Shown in pieces: positions 1 to 5,158 of a stretch of DNA of 7,039 bases; the first letter of the stretch is position 1, and each line of letters begins with the position of its first letter. Source of the DNA: Lachnospiraceae bacterium UBA3386 (GTDB taxonomy: Bacteria > Bacillota > Clostridia > Lachnospirales > Lachnospiraceae); contig DEPS01000089.1 in NCBI GenBank assembly GCA_002358875.1, positions 1 through 7,039 of the forward strand. The letters are read 5' to 3'. The translations under genes were made by a program, and so were the position numbers. Under the pieces are notes generated by a model. It did no database searches. It was given only the letters and a program-made list of their open reading frames with translations, and was not told where the DNA came from.

Positions 1-199
1 TGGAACGGCTGCCGGATACAGGCATCCGGCTCCGGGGCAGGAAACAATGGATATGTAATTAAATACAGTTGTAATGTGCTGCTTTCATGTGCAGTTTTTC
101 AAATAGATATGATCAGGCTTCTTTCGTTTTCGTTTCTTTATATGTAGAATCTTATCATTTTGTGTGTTAACATAAAATAAATATTGGTTAACTTATTGA
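1..199. other. AT-rich non-coding stretch
   Basis: I see no gene here. The first 50 bases are GC-rich and hold a 7-bp stem-loop (GCCGGAT at 11-17 paired with ATCCGGC at 24-30, 6-base loop), which could be a repeat end or the tail of something left of the window. It has no adjoining T-run, so I do not call it a terminator. From about 50 to 220 the DNA is strongly AT-rich with several TTAAC motifs and resembles a promoter region, but no clean -35/-10 pair could be fixed. Confidence 0.5.
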
Positions 200-373
200 A
201 AAATCGCATTAACAAATTTGAAGAGGGGGGAAGCTGATCCGGAACCTTCCGGCCTGCAAAAAGATTACGGCTTTATCATGAAGCAGATTCGCCCGGGAAA
301 AGAACCTTCGAACATTCGTGAGATCGACAGGGAAAATGTCCGGAAAACAGCGATGCTTATTTTCGAAGAATAG
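200..373 (+). pseudogene. Possible C-terminal gene remnant
   Basis: An open plus-strand frame runs from just after a TGA at 197-199 to a TAG at 371-373. The part from about 236 reads like genuine charged protein (it contains KDYGFIMKQIRPGKEPSN and ends TAMLIFEE), but I do not recognise the family. There is no convincing start: the first ATG is at 278 without a ribosome-binding site, and a strong purine-rich AGGGGGG at 224-230 is followed by no usable in-frame start. The picture fits a 5' promoter/RBS region joined by deletion to the 3' end of a gene, with the middle lost. It could also be chance coding-like sequence. It points toward, and converges with, the TIR-LRR gene. Confidence 0.3.
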
Positions 374-415
374 GAAGAGAAGGGTAATATAAACCTGAGT
401 ATTGAGGAAGGCCCT

Positions 416-462
416 GAAATAATAAACCCCCGATGCAGCCGAAAATAGGCGGCATCAGGGGG
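416..462 (-). terminator. Rho-independent terminator of the TIR-LRR gene
   Basis: Just 3' of the TAA stop (469-471) on the minus strand is a stem-loop: CCCCC (427-431) with GGGGG (458-462), GATGC (432-436) with GCATC (452-456), and GCC (438-440) with GGC (448-450). It has one bulged base and one mismatch, and a 7-base loop GAAAATA. On the minus strand it is followed by TTTATTATTT. The stem plus T-rich tail directly after the stop supports intrinsic termination. Confidence 0.85.
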
Positions 463-468
463 TACAGT

Positions 469-1845
469 TTAATACTTCTGGAGAGTAATATCCAGATAGT
501 TGGTTTCAGGGTATTCATCCAACGGTGAAGTGTCTTCTATCTGATTTCCGCGAATTTTCAGATGATTGATTTTTTTGAGATTTCTGAGCACGCTGATATC
601 CGTGATTTTGTTGTTGTTTAACACCAGCACGGTAAGATCAGTTTTATCGCTCAGTACACTGATATCCTCAATGCGGTTATAACTTGCTGATAAATAAGTG
701 AGTTTCTTCATACCCGCAATCGATGAAATATCAGAAATTCGGTTGTTGCTGATATACAGTTCCTTTATATCCGTCAGATTCTCTAGAGAATGGATATTAC
801 CGATCTGATTCCGACGTATATCCAGAACTGTCAGGTGAGTAAGCTTTTCAAAGCCGTCTATTTCTTCTATCTGATTGTCACACAAATCGATCCTTTGAAG
901 CCTGGTCATATTCGATAAACAGGATATATCTGATATACGGTTACTTTCTGCATTAAGCAAATACAGATTCCGAAGCCCCGATACAGGGGATAAATCACTG
1001 ATTTGATTGTCATTTAAATACAGTTCTTCCAGCCCGCTGAAAAACTGCAAAGCGGTGATGTCACTTATCTCCGCAGATTTTAGCTTGAGCTTTTTTACCT
1101 CTGCAGCCTGCTTTACTGTCATTATTCCTGAAATACCAAGGTATTTCTTTACAGCCTGCTCCAGATTTGAGTCTCTCCATTCAATCAAAGAGTCTTCTGG
1201 CAGTTCTTCTGTTCCAATCATTATATCAGCTTCCGATGAAGCCGAATCCTTCGCACTGGAAGCAATATTGCCTGAAGTGGTTTTCTTCCCCTGCCTGCTT
1301 ACCCACACAAGGATAAAGGCAACAATAATAACTGCAACCAGAGTTATCGCAGCATGTAGTGCAGAAAACTCAGGCTTTCTTTTACGTCTCTTGTCAGTAC
1401 TTATATCGATGTCTTTTGCTGCAGTTCTTTCAGGTATTGCGCCGAGTTTATTCTCGACCATCAGTATATCCCGGATCATCTTTGAAATAGCGCCTTCTCT
1501 ATCCTTCCATGCTTCATACCGCTGGATATTCGCCAGATAAAAACTAAAATCCTCGCGGAGTGGGCAGGGCTCTATGAAGAAGGGCATTACCACTTTTCCC
1601 GCATTGATTGCCTGATCCAGTTCCTTGGGTAACCACCTTGAAACCTGTACTCTTTTAGACAAAATAATAACAAAGACATCACAAACTTTTATTGCTTGTG
1701 GGATCTGTATCGCATAGTTAGATCCACCTGGAATGGATTCCGGTGCCATCCAACAGGATAAACCTGCAGCTTCGAGTCTCTCCCGCACCCACTGTGCGTG
1801 CAAATGTTCTTCCGACTTATAACTAATGAAAACTCTGTGTGGCAT
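469..1845 (-). CDS. TIR - transmembrane - leucine-rich repeat receptor-like protein
   Basis: A 458-residue protein. Residues 1 to about 130 form a TIR domain: FISYKS at 6-11, the CWMAPESIPGGSNY loop at 31-44, and SRWLPKEL at 69-76, where E75 aligns with the catalytic glutamate of NAD-cleaving TIR domains (family knowledge). A basic KRRKRK stretch (152-157) precedes one hydrophobic helix (about 161-182), so the TIR domain should be cytoplasmic and the C-terminal half outside. After a Ser/Ala/acidic linker come a degenerate LRR (about 250-270) and eight internalin-like repeats of exactly 22 residues, with the ladder asparagine at 280, 302, 324, 346, 368, 390, 412 and 434. I chose the ATG at 1845 because GGAGAA lies 8 bases upstream; a longer GTG frame to 1917 would be encoded by the flanking repeat. 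The gene is much richer in AT than the upstream ttcA-like gene, suggesting acquisition. Ligand and output are unknown; defence or envelope sensing are inferences. Confidence 0.93.
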   Translation of the reverse strand: MPHRVFISYKSEEHLHAQWVRERLEAAGLSCWMAPESIPGGSNYAIQIPQAIKVCDVFVIILSKRVQVSRWLPKELDQAINAGKVVMPFFIEPCPLREDFSFYLANIQRYEAWKDREGAISKMIRDILMVENKLGAIPERTAAKDIDISTDKRRKRKPEFSALHAAITLVAVIIVAFILVWVSRQGKKTTSGNIASSAKDSASSEADIMIGTEELPEDSLIEWRDSNLEQAVKKYLGISGIMTVKQAAEVKKLKLKSAEISDITALQFFSGLEELYLNDNQISDLSPVSGLRNLYLLNAESNRISDISCLSNMTRLQRIDLCDNQIEEIDGFEKLTHLTVLDIRRNQIGNIHSLENLTDIKELYISNNRISDISSIAGMKKLTYLSASYNRIEDISVLSDKTDLTVLVLNNNKITDISVLRNLKKINHLKIRGNQIEDTSPLDEYPETNYLDITLQKY

Positions 1846-1851
1846 TACCGT

Positions 1852-1857
1852 TTCTCC
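1852..1857 (-). promoter_or_regulatory. Ribosome-binding site that sets the TIR-LRR start
   Basis: On the minus strand GGAGAA precedes the ATG at 1845-1843, with 8 bases between GGAG and the start. The two upstream in-frame options, ATG at 1863 and GTG at 1917, have no comparable site. This places the mature N-terminus directly at the TIR beta-strand (MPHRVFISY). Confidence 0.75.
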
Positions 1858-1879
1858 AATCATAAATCCGGACTGAACC

Positions 1880-1976
1880 CGGTTCCTTCTCAGGCCTGGA
1901 ACCGTCCCCTGTTTCACCTTAGCTGCTGCCCCGGCTCCGCTGCGGAAGGCGGACCGGGGAACCGTCCCCTGTTTCA
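1880..1976. repeat. REP-like palindromic repeat pair between ttcA-like and TIR genes
   Basis: Two exact 19-bp direct copies of GGAACCGTCCCCTGTTTCA lie at 1898-1916 and 1958-1976, 60 bases apart. Between them is a GC-rich stem-loop: CCCCGGCTCCGC (1929-1940) with GCGGACCGGGG (1949-1959), one bulge. Next to the left copy is another: CGGTTCC (1880-1886) with GGAACCG (1898-1904), 11-base loop. The complement (GGGGACGGTTCC) is a motif I recall as dispersed in many Clostridia, in the manner of REP/RAYT-related repeats; no transposase is present here. The right copy ends on the TGA stop of the ttcA-like gene. No promoter for the TIR gene is visible within it. Confidence 0.75.
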
Positions 1977-3206
1977 GTAGTCCTCCAGGAAGCTGTGCTT
2001 TTCTCCGTGGATCTTGTAGCCAAGGACCTTGTTCAGGACGACGTTTTCGGTCGCTTTAAAGAGGTTCTGGGCGATCTGCGGGTTGGTTTTTCCAAGTTCG
2101 GCGATGAGTTTTTTGGTTTCCAGGCGTTTGGAGACGGAGGTGCCGTCGTCGGCGCAGCTGGAGCAGTTTTCTGTGAATTTGCAGGCGCACTGGAGGAAGC
2201 GGAGGCCGTTGTGGTCGCGCCAGCGGAGGATGTCGGCCTCGCGGATGAGGTACATGGGGCGGATGAGCTCCATTCCTTCGAAATTGGTGCTGCGGAGTTT
2301 TGGCATCATGGCCTGGTACTGGCCGGAGTAGAGCATGCCCATGAGGATAGTCTCAATGACGTCGTCGTAGTGGTGGCCCAGTGCGATCTTGTTGCAGCCC
2401 CTTTCCTTAGCGAAGCGGTAGAGGTAGCCGCGGCGCATGCGGGCGCAGAGGTAGCAGGGGGATTTTTCTATTGTGTAGACGGCGTCGAAGATCTCGGTGT
2501 TGAAAAATTCGATAGGTATGCCGAGGAGCCGGGCGTTGTTTTCTATGATCTGCCGGTTCGCCTCGTTGTAGCCGGGATCCATGCACAAAAAGACGAGGGA
2601 GAAGGGAAACTTGTTGTGCCGTTTGAGCTCCTGGAAGAGCTTTGCCATCAGCATGGAGTCCTTGCCTCCTGAAATGCAGACGGCAATGCGGTCGCCTTCC
2701 TCAACCAGCTGGTATTGGACGACAGCTTTTTCAAACCGGCCGATGAGGTCTCGCTTGAATTTTTTGCGAAGTCCCTTTTCGATCTCGCCTCTGCGTGTCT
2801 CGTCCTGGGCAAGACGGCGGCTGCTCTCGAGGACCCATCTGCCGTAGCCGCCTTCAAGGCTTTTTGCATTCCAGCCATGGCTGCGGAGGGTTTCCGCGGC
2901 GTCCAGGCTGATGCGTCCGTATTTGCAGTACAGGATAACCGGGATGTTTTCGTGCAGGGCTGACTGCAGGCGGCGGATGGCGGAAACAGTTTCAGGAGTA
3001 AAATTCGGGGAAAAAGTTTCGGCCTCAGAAGCAGCAAGAAAGAGGGCGTCCTCCGGGATCCGGACGGCGCCCTCCATCATTCCGTATGAGCATTCTGTCT
3101 CATCGCGCATGTCGACGGCGAGATAGCTGCCGCCGGGGAGATCCATCAGGTCCCCGGCGGAGATTTCCAGTTCATGAAGTTCAGGTTCATGATCAAATCT
3201 GTTCAT
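1974..3206 (-). CDS. Rhodanese-domain / TtcA-family tRNA thiolation protein
   Basis: A 410-residue fusion. Residues about 12-130 are a rhodanese domain with the sulfur-carrying active-site loop CKYGRIS (C94). Residues about 150-400 are a TtcA-like PP-loop ATPase with SGGKDS at 179-184, the CxxC pair C251/C254 in PCYLCARMRRG, and IALGHHYDD at 275-282. E. coli TtcA makes 2-thiocytidine at tRNA position 32 using an iron-sulfur cluster held by three cysteines (family knowledge). Here extra cysteines at 340, 342, 348 and 351 may provide the third ligand or a second metal site. Stand-alone TtcA is about 300 residues, so the extra length is the rhodanese part, which plausibly supplies persulfide. 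The ribosome-binding site of the first ATG is weak; a later ATG (residue 21) has GGGGAC upstream but would cut into the rhodanese fold. The TGA stop lies in the adjoining repeat. The position-32 target is inferred, and another thiolation target is possible. Confidence 0.9.
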   Translation of the reverse strand: MNRFDHEPELHELEISAGDLMDLPGGSYLAVDMRDETECSYGMMEGAVRIPEDALFLAASEAETFSPNFTPETVSAIRRLQSALHENIPVILYCKYGRISLDAAETLRSHGWNAKSLEGGYGRWVLESSRRLAQDETRRGEIEKGLRKKFKRDLIGRFEKAVVQYQLVEEGDRIAVCISGGKDSMLMAKLFQELKRHNKFPFSLVFLCMDPGYNEANRQIIENNARLLGIPIEFFNTEIFDAVYTIEKSPCYLCARMRRGYLYRFAKERGCNKIALGHHYDDVIETILMGMLYSGQYQAMMPKLRSTNFEGMELIRPMYLIREADILRWRDHNGLRFLQCACKFTENCSSCADDGTSVSKRLETKKLIAELGKTNPQIAQNLFKATENVVLNKVLGYKIHGEKHSFLEDY

Positions 3207-3390
3207 ATTTTTTTCAATTATTTCGACCTGTACGGTTGCAGGCGCCGAAGCGCTCCAGCTGTACAGTCAGAATTTTATTAGATTGAGAAATAGTCCCTTC
3301 AGGTATTGTCAGCAGGGCGTTTCATGCCATTCGGACCAGGCAGCCCTTGCTGGTCGGTCAGGTCTTGTCACCCGTATACCTCCGGAAAAA
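3207..3390. other. Spacer between pyrI and the ttcA-like gene
   Basis: A spacer without a large gene. On the minus strand it holds a small candidate ORF (3309-3371), an AT-rich AATAAAATT that could be a -10 region but lacks a good -35, and a short GCGC-TTCG-GCGC stem-loop (3242-3253) with no T-run. No clear terminator separates pyrI from the ttcA-like gene, so read-through transcription is possible. Confidence 0.5.
3309..3371 (-). CDS. Candidate 20-residue small ORF with strong RBS
   Basis: GGAGGT (3378-3383, minus) stands 6 bases before a GTG at 3371-3369, opening a 20-codon frame that starts MTRPDRPARA, contains AWSEWHE and ends in TGA at 3309-3311. It is basic at the front, Trp-containing, and has no membrane segment. 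I recognise no family. It could be a translated small protein or leader upstream of the ttcA-like gene, or a chance match, since the site lies next to the pyrI tail duplication. Only the ribosome-binding site supports it. Confidence 0.25.
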   Translation of the reverse strand: MTRPDRPARAAWSEWHETPC

Positions 3391-3480
3391 CTACCCAGTA
3401 GTCTGTCACCAGTCGCTTTCCTGTTCAGTGTATTGCTCACCCGTAATCTGTCACCAGTCGTTTTCCTGTTCGGTGTACTG
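3391..3480 (-). repeat. 45-bp tandem duplication of the pyrI 3' end
   Basis: Two back-to-back 45-bp units (3391-3435 and 3436-3480) agree at about 38 of 45 positions by hand. The gene-proximal unit encodes the pyrI tail QYTEQENDW and its stop. The distal unit still reads QYTEQESDW followed by TGA, although it lies beyond the real stop at 3451-3453. Confidence 0.85.
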
Positions 3481-3888
3481 TTCATCACAGTAGCGGCAGC
3501 GGTAGATCTTGCGGCGGGGATCCAGGTAGAAGATGTGCTGAACGCCCTGCTCGACGGTGGTGATGCAGCGGGGGTTGTTGCATTTGATGACGTTGCGGAC
3601 TTCAGCCGGGATAGGGAGCTTTTTCTTTGCGACGAGCTCGCCGTGCTTGATGATGTTCACAGTGACGTCAGGGTCGATAAAGGCGACCACATCCAGGTTG
3701 ATGTTCGCGGCATCTGTTTCGATCTTGAGGATGTCTTTTTTGCCCATGGCATTGCTTCGGGCGTTTTTGATGATGGCGACCGGGCAGTCGACGCGGTTGA
3801 GTTCCAGGTGGTGGTAGATGGACATGCCGAGCCCCGCGTGGATATGGTCAAGCACGATGCCATTTTCAATTTTTCCAACATTCAGCAT
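3451..3888 (-). CDS. pyrI: Aspartate carbamoyltransferase regulatory subunit
   Basis: A 145-residue PyrI that binds nucleotides and holds PyrB catalytic trimers together, giving allosteric control of the first committed pyrimidine step. The N-terminal allosteric domain carries DH at 14-15, GKKDILKIE at 49-57 (K51, K55 equivalent to the E. coli nucleotide-binding lysines) and VAKKK at 86-90, so effector binding looks intact. The C-terminal zinc domain has all four cysteines: C103, C108, C131 and C134 (CNNPRC ... CRYC). Length is close to the family norm (about 150). The ATG at 3888 has GGAGG (3898-3902) 9 bases upstream. It lies 127 bases after pyrB and is probably co-transcribed with it. Its last codons are duplicated beyond the stop. 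Confidence 0.97.
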   Translation of the reverse strand: MLNVGKIENGIVLDHIHAGLGMSIYHHLELNRVDCPVAIIKNARSNAMGKKDILKIETDAANINLDVVAFIDPDVTVNIIKHGELVAKKKLPIPAEVRNVIKCNNPRCITTVEQGVQHIFYLDPRRKIYRCRYCDEQYTEQENDW

Positions 3889-3925
3889 AGGTTTTTTCCT
3901 CCATTTTATGACGGATGTCTGAAGC

Positions 3926-4063
3926 GGAAACTGATTCAGTAAGGTCCTTCCCGGGTGGTGCCGTCGCCCCGGACGCGGATGCCGGGTTGTCGGACCGGCG
4001 CTGTGGGAAACTGATTCAATAAGGTCCTTCCCAGGTGGTGCCGTCGTCGCGGACGTGGATGCC
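3926..4063 (-). repeat. Direct duplication of the pyrB 3' end
   Basis: Positions 3926-3983 repeat 4006-4063 with period 80, agreeing at 53 of 58 by hand. The 22 bases between the copies are unrelated. The gene copy encodes GIHVRDDGTTWEGPY and stop. The spacer copy, lying between pyrB and pyrI, reads GIRVRGDGTTREGPY and stop: the frame is intact with three residue changes. The spacer copy ends 37 bases before the pyrI start and has no start codon of its own, so it is probably not expressed as protein. Confidence 0.9.
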
Positions 4064-4963
4064 CAAAAGCATCAGGATGAGGGCCATGCGGACGTAGACG
4101 CCGTACTGGACCTGTTTGAAATAGGCGGCGCGGGGGTCGCTGTCGACCTTGACGGAGATCTCGTTTACGCGGGGCAGGGGGTGCAGAACGAACATGTCGT
4201 TTTTGGCCCTGCGCATGATCCGGCGGGTGAGAATATAGAAATCCTTCAGGCGTATATAATCCTCTTCGTTGAAGAAGCGCTCGCGCTGGACGCGGGTCAT
4301 GTAGAGGATATCGAGGCGGCCGATGACGTCTTCAAGCTTGACGAATTCCTCGCCTTTTATTCCCTTTGAGTCGAGCATGTCGGTGATGTAGTCGGGAATT
4401 TTCAGCTCCGGGGGAGAGATAAACATGAAGCGGATCCCTTCATAGCGGGACATTGCGTTGACGAGGGAGTGTACGGTGCGGCCGAATTTGAGATCGCCGC
4501 ACAGGCCGATGGTCATGTTGTTCAGGTGGCCCTTGAGGGAGCGGATGGTCATCATGTCAGTCAGAGTCTGGGTAGGGTGCTGGTGTCCGCCGTCCCCGCA
4601 GTTGATGATGGGGATTCCGGAGACCTGAGAGGCGACCATTGCGGCGCCTTCCTTGGGGTGGCGGATCGCGGCGATGTCCGCGAAGCAGGAGACGGTGCGG
4701 ATCGTGTCCGCGACGCTCTCGCCCTTGGATACGGAGGAATTGGACGCATCAGAAAAGCCCATTGTGCTGCCGCCCAGATTAAGCATGGCAGTTTCCGTCG
4801 ACAGGCGTGTGCGGGTAGAGGGCTCATAGAAGAGGGTCGCCAGTTTTTTTCCATGGCAGGCATTGGCGTATTTAGCGCGGTTCTTCTCGATGTCCTGCGC
4901 CAGGTCAAACAGAGTGTCGAGCTCGCGCGTTGTGAAGTCGAGTGGTGTCAGAATATGCCTCAT
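4016..4963 (-). CDS. pyrB: Aspartate carbamoyltransferase catalytic subunit
   Basis: A 315-residue PyrB that joins carbamoyl phosphate and aspartate to give carbamoyl-aspartate in de novo pyrimidine synthesis. Counted from the ATG at 4963, the carbamoyl-phosphate loop STRTR is at 49-53, the mobile lysine of SKGES is K80, the arginine of AIRHP is R101, HPTQ is at 129-132, the aspartate-binding TRVQ is at 223-226, and LHPLPR is at 260-265, so every expected active-site element is present. The length is normal for the family. A GTG two codons earlier (4969) overlaps the ribosome-binding site AGGAG (4969-4973) and cannot be the start. The adjacent pyrI indicates the allosteric dodecamer type of enzyme. 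The last codons and stop are duplicated in the spacer before pyrI. Confidence 0.97.
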   Translation of the reverse strand: MRHILTPLDFTTRELDTLFDLAQDIEKNRAKYANACHGKKLATLFYEPSTRTRLSTETAMLNLGGSTMGFSDASNSSVSKGESVADTIRTVSCFADIAAIRHPKEGAAMVASQVSGIPIINCGDGGHQHPTQTLTDMMTIRSLKGHLNNMTIGLCGDLKFGRTVHSLVNAMSRYEGIRFMFISPPELKIPDYITDMLDSKGIKGEEFVKLEDVIGRLDILYMTRVQRERFFNEEDYIRLKDFYILTRRIMRRAKNDMFVLHPLPRVNEISVKVDSDPRAAYFKQVQYGVYVRMALILMLLGIHVRDDGTTWEGPY

Positions 4964-5124
4964 TTTCACTCCTTTCCCGAAAAGGTTACGGTGTATTCGT
5001 GAATCCTGTGAATCCTTTGTTACCTGCTCAGTTGAATTCTACAAAAAACTTTTAAGGAAATCTTCAAATGAAATCCCGGAAGGGAATTCCTGGAGAAATC
5101 CCTGAAAAACCTGTTAAAGATATC
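4964..5124 (-). other. pyrB leader region
   Basis: The spacer between the DUF5721-like gene and pyrB. It has an exact 9-bp tandem repeat (GTGAATCCT at 4999-5007 and 5008-5016, plus-strand reading) just upstream of the pyrB ribosome-binding site. A stem-loop lies at 5081-5103: 8 pairs with one T-T mismatch and a 5-base loop, without a T-run. Several AGGAATTC-like words recur. A weak promoter such as TTGTAG with TAACAA at 16-base spacing is possible. I see no recognisable PyrR site or attenuator, so pyrimidine control at this point is not demonstrated. Confidence 0.4.
4969..4973 (-). promoter_or_regulatory. Ribosome-binding site that sets the pyrB start
   Basis: AGGAG on the minus strand lies 5 bases before the ATG at 4963-4961. 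It overlaps the alternative GTG at 4969-4967, which excludes that GTG as the initiation codon. Confidence 0.8.
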
Positions 5125-5158
5125 TTCAGGTGAATTCCTCATTCAGGTGAATTCCTCA
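5125..5158 (-). repeat. 17-bp perfect tandem duplication over the stop codon
   Basis: TTCAGGTGAATTCCTCA (plus-strand reading) occurs at 5125-5141 and immediately again at 5142-5158. The second copy contains the last codons (EEFT) and TGA stop (5143-5145) of the upstream gene; the first copy is its extra in the spacer. Confidence 0.9.

Noticed and set aside
11..30. Stem-loop at the left edge as a terminator
   Set aside because: The 7-bp stem has no T-run on either strand nearby; what lies to its left is unknown.
469..1845. Thoeris defence system (ThsB TIR)
   Set aside because: Thoeris ThsB needs a ThsA effector nearby and lacks a membrane helix and LRRs. No ThsA-like gene is in the window.
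1846..1917. Longer TIR-LRR protein starting at the GTG at 1917
   Set aside because: The added 24 residues are encoded by the REP-like repeat and its stem-loop. The GTG has no ribosome-binding site, whereas the ATG at 1845 has GGAGAA at proper spacing and begins directly at the TIR fold.
1995..2672. Plus-strand open frame opposite the ttcA-like gene
   Set aside because: It is antisense to a gene with clear family motifs; the Val/Ala/Asp/Glu-rich composition is the usual complement of GC-rich coding DNA.
3242..3253. GCGC-TTCG-GCGC hairpin as terminator of pyrI
   Set aside because: The stem is only four base pairs and no T-run follows, so it does not meet the pattern of an intrinsic terminator.
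3283..3942. Plus-strand open frame opposite pyrI
   Set aside because: It covers pyrI and the duplicated tails in reverse; there is no ribosome-binding site and no recognisable domain.
4964..4969. pyrB start at the GTG at 4969
   Set aside because: The GTG overlaps the AGGAG ribosome-binding site; the ATG at 4963 is correctly spaced.
4469..5002. Plus-strand open frame opposite pyrB
   Set aside because: It is antisense to well-conserved pyrB motifs and explained as a shadow.
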